Below, piece by piece: positions 60,949 to 64,000 of a stretch of DNA of 64,000 nucleotides (positions are counted from its first letter, which is position 1; each line of letters starts with the position of its first letter). The position numbers were made by a program, and so were the translations under genes. Source of the stretch: Shimwellia blattae DSM 4481 = NBRC 105725 (GTDB lineage: Bacteria > Pseudomonadota > Gammaproteobacteria > Enterobacterales > Enterobacteriaceae); the NCBI RefSeq assembly GCF_000262305.1, contig NC_017910.1, forward strand, positions 1,860,001 to 1,924,000, given 5' to 3'. Under the pieces are notes generated by a model, which ran no database searches, had not been told where the DNA came from, and worked only from the letters and a program-made list of their open reading frames with translations.

Positions 60949-61545
60949 ATGCCATATCTGCGCATTCTCCGGTTTTTGATGTTAAACGATACTTCAGAAC
61001 TTAAACGTTTCTGGACGAATGAGTTTATGAAAAACGGGGAGAAATTTTGTTGGTTAAAATTTACCAGTCAGTATAAAAAGCATAAAGATAATAATAAATT
61101 AAATGCCTTATTCTGGTTCTGGTGGCGACTGGCAAATCACATGTTTATTTCAGGTAATGGCGCAGCCAGAAAGACGGCCAGAAAAATTCAGCGCCAATTA
61201 ATGTGTACTTACAACATTGAGGTGATGCTGGGGGCGAATATCGGTTTAAATCCATTTATTCAACATTTCGCAGGTGTGGTTATCTCTGACAGAGTGGTTG
61301 CTGGTGACAATTTGAATATAAAACAGGGTGTTACGATAGGTGTAAAATCAACAAATGCCAGTGAAATACAGAAAATAATAATTGGCGATAATGTCAGTAT
61401 TGGTGCAAATGCCTGTATTATTTCCGACGACATAGAAATTGGTCATAACGTTATTATTGGGGCTTTGAGTCTGGTTAATAAAAGTATACCTGACAATTCA
61501 GTATATTACAGAAAATCTGAAGTAATGATGTTGTCGCGTGAATAG
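60949..61545 (+). CDS. Hexapeptide-repeat acyltransferase (CysE/LpxA-like fold)
   Basis: 198-residue protein with a left-handed beta-helix C-terminal half: imperfect hexapeptides around IGLNPFIQHF, GVVISDRVVAGDNLNI, GVTIG, IIIGDNVSIGANACIISDDIEIGHNVIIGALSLV (in parts). This resembles serine acetyltransferases and sugar O-acetyltransferases. The N-terminal half is basic and not recognised. Codon use is strongly AT-biased compared with all neighbours, suggesting acquisition by transfer. RBS AAGG precedes ATG 60949. Substrate unknown; it may modify a surface polysaccharide. Confidence 0.75.
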   Translation: MPYLRILRFLMLNDTSELKRFWTNEFMKNGEKFCWLKFTSQYKKHKDNNKLNALFWFWWRLANHMFISGNGAARKTARKIQRQLMCTYNIEVMLGANIGLNPFIQHFAGVVISDRVVAGDNLNIKQGVTIGVKSTNASEIQKIIIGDNVSIGANACIISDDIEIGHNVIIGALSLVNKSIPDNSVYYRKSEVMMLSRE

Positions 61546-61751
61546 CACTCAGCTGGCTTTTTGTTTGCGTCCATTATTGTTTTTTGTAAATAGTGCCCGG
61601 GGGATGAGATTACTTAAGAAGTTATAACCACTGAGGTGAGGGGAAGAAGGCAGGTAAAGGCGGCCTCTTCCGGGGGCTGGCTATACTTAGTGCCATAACA
61701 GGCGGTCGTAAAGAGGCCGTCCGGTAAAGGCCAGACACCTGGAGCAGTGGT

Positions 61752-64000
61752 ATGTTGATGTTACGACGCAATGTTTTGCTATGGCTGGCGGGCGTTATAT
61801 TACTGATGTTGTGCCTGTCATTACAGGCACAGCCGGTAGCGGACCAGAGCGATACCAGCAACACTTTGCTGACCGAACTACAGGGCCAGCTTGACGATCT
61901 CAAACAGCAGGTGGTGAGGACCGCCGGCGATAAACAACTGGAATCCTACAGTGAGCGGAGCCAGCAGATCCTGGCCCGTATCGATGCGCTGCAGGCCGCA
62001 CTGGGGCAGGAGTTACTGCCGGTCACCACCCAGTTAAATATACTGGGCCCGAAACCTGAAGCGGGCGCCCCCCCGGAAACGCCGGAAGTGGTGGCGCGTC
62101 GCCAGCTCCTCAGCCAGACCAAAACCGGGCTGGAGTCCCGCCTTCAGCAGACAGCCCTGCTACAGGCCAGCGCCCAGCAGCTGGCGGTGCAGATTGCCAG
62201 TGTGCGGCGCAATATCCTCGCCCGGGAGCTGAGCCTGAATAACGGCAGTATCCTCACCCCGGGGTTCTGGGCGCCCCTGTTCTCCTTTTCAGACTATAAC
62301 CGCGGGCGGTTTTTGCAATTCTGGTATGCGTTGCAGGATGGCTGGCAACTGGCTGTCTCTCCGGCGCGGATCCCCGGCACCCTGTTTTTGCTGGCGATTG
62401 CGGTTGTGCTGCCTCTGACGCGCAAGCGGCTGGAGCTGCCCATTACCCGCTTTACGGTGCGCTGCATCCCGGAAGGCCCGTTTATCCGCAGTTTTTATGC
62501 CATGGCGCTGATCGCCGCCAACACCCTGCTGATAAGCCTGGCGGCCTGGGCATTTGCCTGGATCTTCCTGCGTCTGCCGCTGCACAGCGGGGTGCTGGGG
62601 GATTTCTTCTCCGACTGGCTGAATCTGTGCGTACTGACAGGGGTGATGATTGGGCTTGGCAGGGCGCTTATCAGTAAAACCCAGCCCTCCTGGCGGCTGG
62701 CGCGTATCTCTGATTCCGTGGCGGCGGCGCTGAACCCGTTCCCGCGGATCATCGCCGGTGTGCTGTTCCTGTTTGGCTCGGTGGAGATCATGAATAGCGC
62801 TATCGGGGCGTCGGTCTCTACCAGTGTGGTGGCCTCCGGGATGACATCGCTTCTGATTCTGGTGTGCGTGATTGTGATGATTGTGCGGGTGAACAGCGCC
62901 AAAAATGAAGAGGGCGATCAGGACAAGCGCCACCAGAATACCTCGGTCCACGGGGTGGTGTATCTGCTGAGCGCGGTGTTTGCGCTGGTGGAACTGATTG
63001 CGCTGCTCACCGGCTACATCGGCCTTGCACGTTACCTGACCTATAAAATGATCTGGGCGTTTATTGTTATCGCCGGGGCGTTTTTCCTCACCCGGGTGTG
63101 GGACGGGCTGTGCGATTTGCTGTTTTCCCCGGATAACCGGGCGGGCCGCTTCCTGGTGCGGTTTCTCAAGCTGCGTGAGGATCCGCTGTCGCTGCTGGCG
63201 ATTGTGTTTTCTGCCATCGGTAAGGTGGTGATCCTGCTGATGATGGTGCTGGCGCTGATTTACGGCACCTTCGGCAGCAGCGCGGCGGTAGAGCTGCCCG
63301 GGCGGATTTATGCACTGTGGTCCGGCAACGGTATTGGTCAGCTTAATATTGTGCCCGCCCATGTGCTGAGCGCCATTCTGACCTGCCTGATTTCAGCCTG
63401 GGCGCTGCACCAGATCCACCGCTGGCTGACCGAAACACTGCTGCCGGTGACAAGGATGTCCGCCGGGATGCAGGCATCCATCGGCGCGCTGTTTACGAAC
63501 CTTGGCTATGTGGTGGTGATTATGATGACCCTCGCAAGCCTGGGGGTGCAGTGGAGCAAGCTGGCGTGGATTGTCAGTGCCCTGTCGGTCGGGATTGGTT
63601 TTGGCCTGCAGGAGATCGTAAAAAACTTTATCTCCGGGCTTATTCTGCTGACCGAGCGGCCGGTGCGGGTGGGGGATCTGGTCAGTATCAGCGGTATTGA
63701 GGGGGACATTAAAAAGATAAGCGTGCGCGCCACGGAAATTCAGCTGGGTGACCGCTCCACGATGATTGTGCCCAACTCCCAGTTTATCTCCCAGAATGTC
63801 CGCAACGTGACCCGGGGCAATACCCTCGGGGTGGTGACCATTGCGCTGACCTACCCGCTGGACTGTGATCCGGTACAAATCCGCACCCTGTTGCTGGATA
63901 TTTTTAATGCCCACGAGCAGATTTGCAGCAGCCCGGAGCCTGCGGTTTCCTGTACGGGTCTTTCTGCTGAGGGGATAACCATCAGCGCCACCGGGTTTGT
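61752..64000 (+). CDS. MscS-family mechanosensitive channel with DUF3772-like N terminus, 3'-truncated by window
   Basis: The frame from ATG 61752 (GGAG RBS seven bases upstream) is open to the end of the window, at least 749 residues. Order: signal peptide (MLMLRRNVLLWLAGVILLML...LQAQ), a periplasmic helical/coiled-coil region with many Gln/Leu (residues ~25-170; DUF3772-like), about ten transmembrane helices, then the MscS pore and beta domain from about residue 610: GFGLQEIVKNFISGLILLTE, RPVRVGDLVSISGIEGDI and IVPNSQFISQNVRNVT. It should open under membrane tension to release solutes. The C-terminal part lies beyond the window. Confidence 0.88.
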   Translation, partial: MLMLRRNVLLWLAGVILLMLCLSLQAQPVADQSDTSNTLLTELQGQLDDLKQQVVRTAGDKQLESYSERSQQILARIDALQAALGQELLPVTTQLNILGPKPEAGAPPETPEVVARRQLLSQTKTGLESRLQQTALLQASAQQLAVQIASVRRNILARELSLNNGSILTPGFWAPLFSFSDYNRGRFLQFWYALQDGWQLAVSPARIPGTLFLLAIAVVLPLTRKRLELPITRFTVRCIPEGPFIRSFYAMALIAANTLLISLAAWAFAWIFLRLPLHSGVLGDFFSDWLNLCVLTGVMIGLGRALISKTQPSWRLARISDSVAAALNPFPRIIAGVLFLFGSVEIMNSAIGASVSTSVVASGMTSLLILVCVIVMIVRVNSAKNEEGDQDKRHQNTSVHGVVYLLSAVFALVELIALLTGYIGLARYLTYKMIWAFIVIAGAFFLTRVWDGLCDLLFSPDNRAGRFLVRFLKLREDPLSLLAIVFSAIGKVVILLMMVLALIYGTFGSSAAVELPGRIYALWSGNGIGQLNIVPAHVLSAILTCLISAWALHQIHRWLTETLLPVTRMSAGMQASIGALFTNLGYVVVIMMTLASLGVQWSKLAWIVSALSVGIGFGLQEIVKNFISGLILLTERPVRVGDLVSISGIEGDIKKISVRATEIQLGDRSTMIVPNSQFISQNVRNVTRGNTLGVVTIALTYPLDCDPVQIRTLLLDIFNAHEQICSSPEPAVSCTGLSAEGITISATGF

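Noticed and set aside
62289..63362. 357-codon minus-strand open frame with His/Gln-rich product
   Set aside because: It is the complement of the MscS-type channel gene, whose plus-strand frame is open from 61752 to the window end and has clear family motifs.

Overview
The window is chromosomal DNA of a GC-rich member of the Enterobacteriaceae. Most proteins align from memory along their whole length with E. coli K-12 proteins (DadA/DadX, CvrA, LdcA, EmtA, YeeN, TreA, YrbL, Gss, HybOABCDE, NikABCDER, YhjA). The order dadA-dadX-cvrA-ldcA-emtA-ymgE...treA keeps the E. coli frame. The mix of enteric backbone with benzoate catabolism, hydrogenase-2 and many deletion scars would fit a Shimwellia-like genome, but species cannot be fixed from this sequence alone.

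Layout. 0-6.2 kb: D-alanine catabolism (dadA, cut by the window start, and dadX), a K+/H+ antiporter, murein recycling and lysis enzymes, and ymgE. 6.2-10.3 kb: an accessory insert relative to E. coli, with yeeN, a pair of DUF606 membrane proteins (one frameshifted), a head-to-head deletion scar of an AraC regulator and a hydrolase, a possible trehalase 3' remnant and a truncated IS3-family transposase. 10.3-15.2 kb: treA, then an Ail-like outer membrane gene fused by deletion to the 3' end of a fimbrial usher, followed by two fimbrial subunit genes. 15.25-25.7 kb: an IclR-type PcaR regulator divergent from eleven tightly packed genes, pcaIJFD-catBCA-benABCD. These take benzoate through catechol, muconate and 3-oxoadipate to succinyl-CoA and acetyl-CoA. 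25.7-33 kb: a paralogous pair of small exported proteins, yrbL with a PmrA-like box, gss, a His/Gly/Tyr-repeat exported protein, and a divergent MBL-hydrolase/MocR pair. 33-38 kb: a DUF1778/GNAT toxin-antitoxin pair, an OprB-type porin, a PACE efflux protein with a divergent LysR, and an omptin protease.

38.1-52.4 kb is a nickel region. It holds hydrogenase-2 hybOABCDE, a divergent hypA, an operon of a Tat-exported transglutaminase-like protein with MerT-like and MerP-like proteins, and nikABCDE-nikR. A perfect NikR operator (GTATGA-N16-TCATAC) lies between nikA and the divergent transglutaminase-merTP operon, so that uncharacterised operon may belong to nickel handling. NikR itself carries an unusual natural polyhistidine tail. 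53-57.7 kb holds a complete LIV-type ABC transporter. An MFS permease, the tri-haem peroxidase yhjA, an AT-rich hexapeptide acyltransferase and a MscS-type channel cut by the window end follow.

How the genes work together: the ben-cat-pca block is a self-contained catabolic module, and the Nik importer, HypA and HybD plausibly supply and mature the Ni-Fe hydrogenase. No rRNA, tRNA or CRISPR array was seen.
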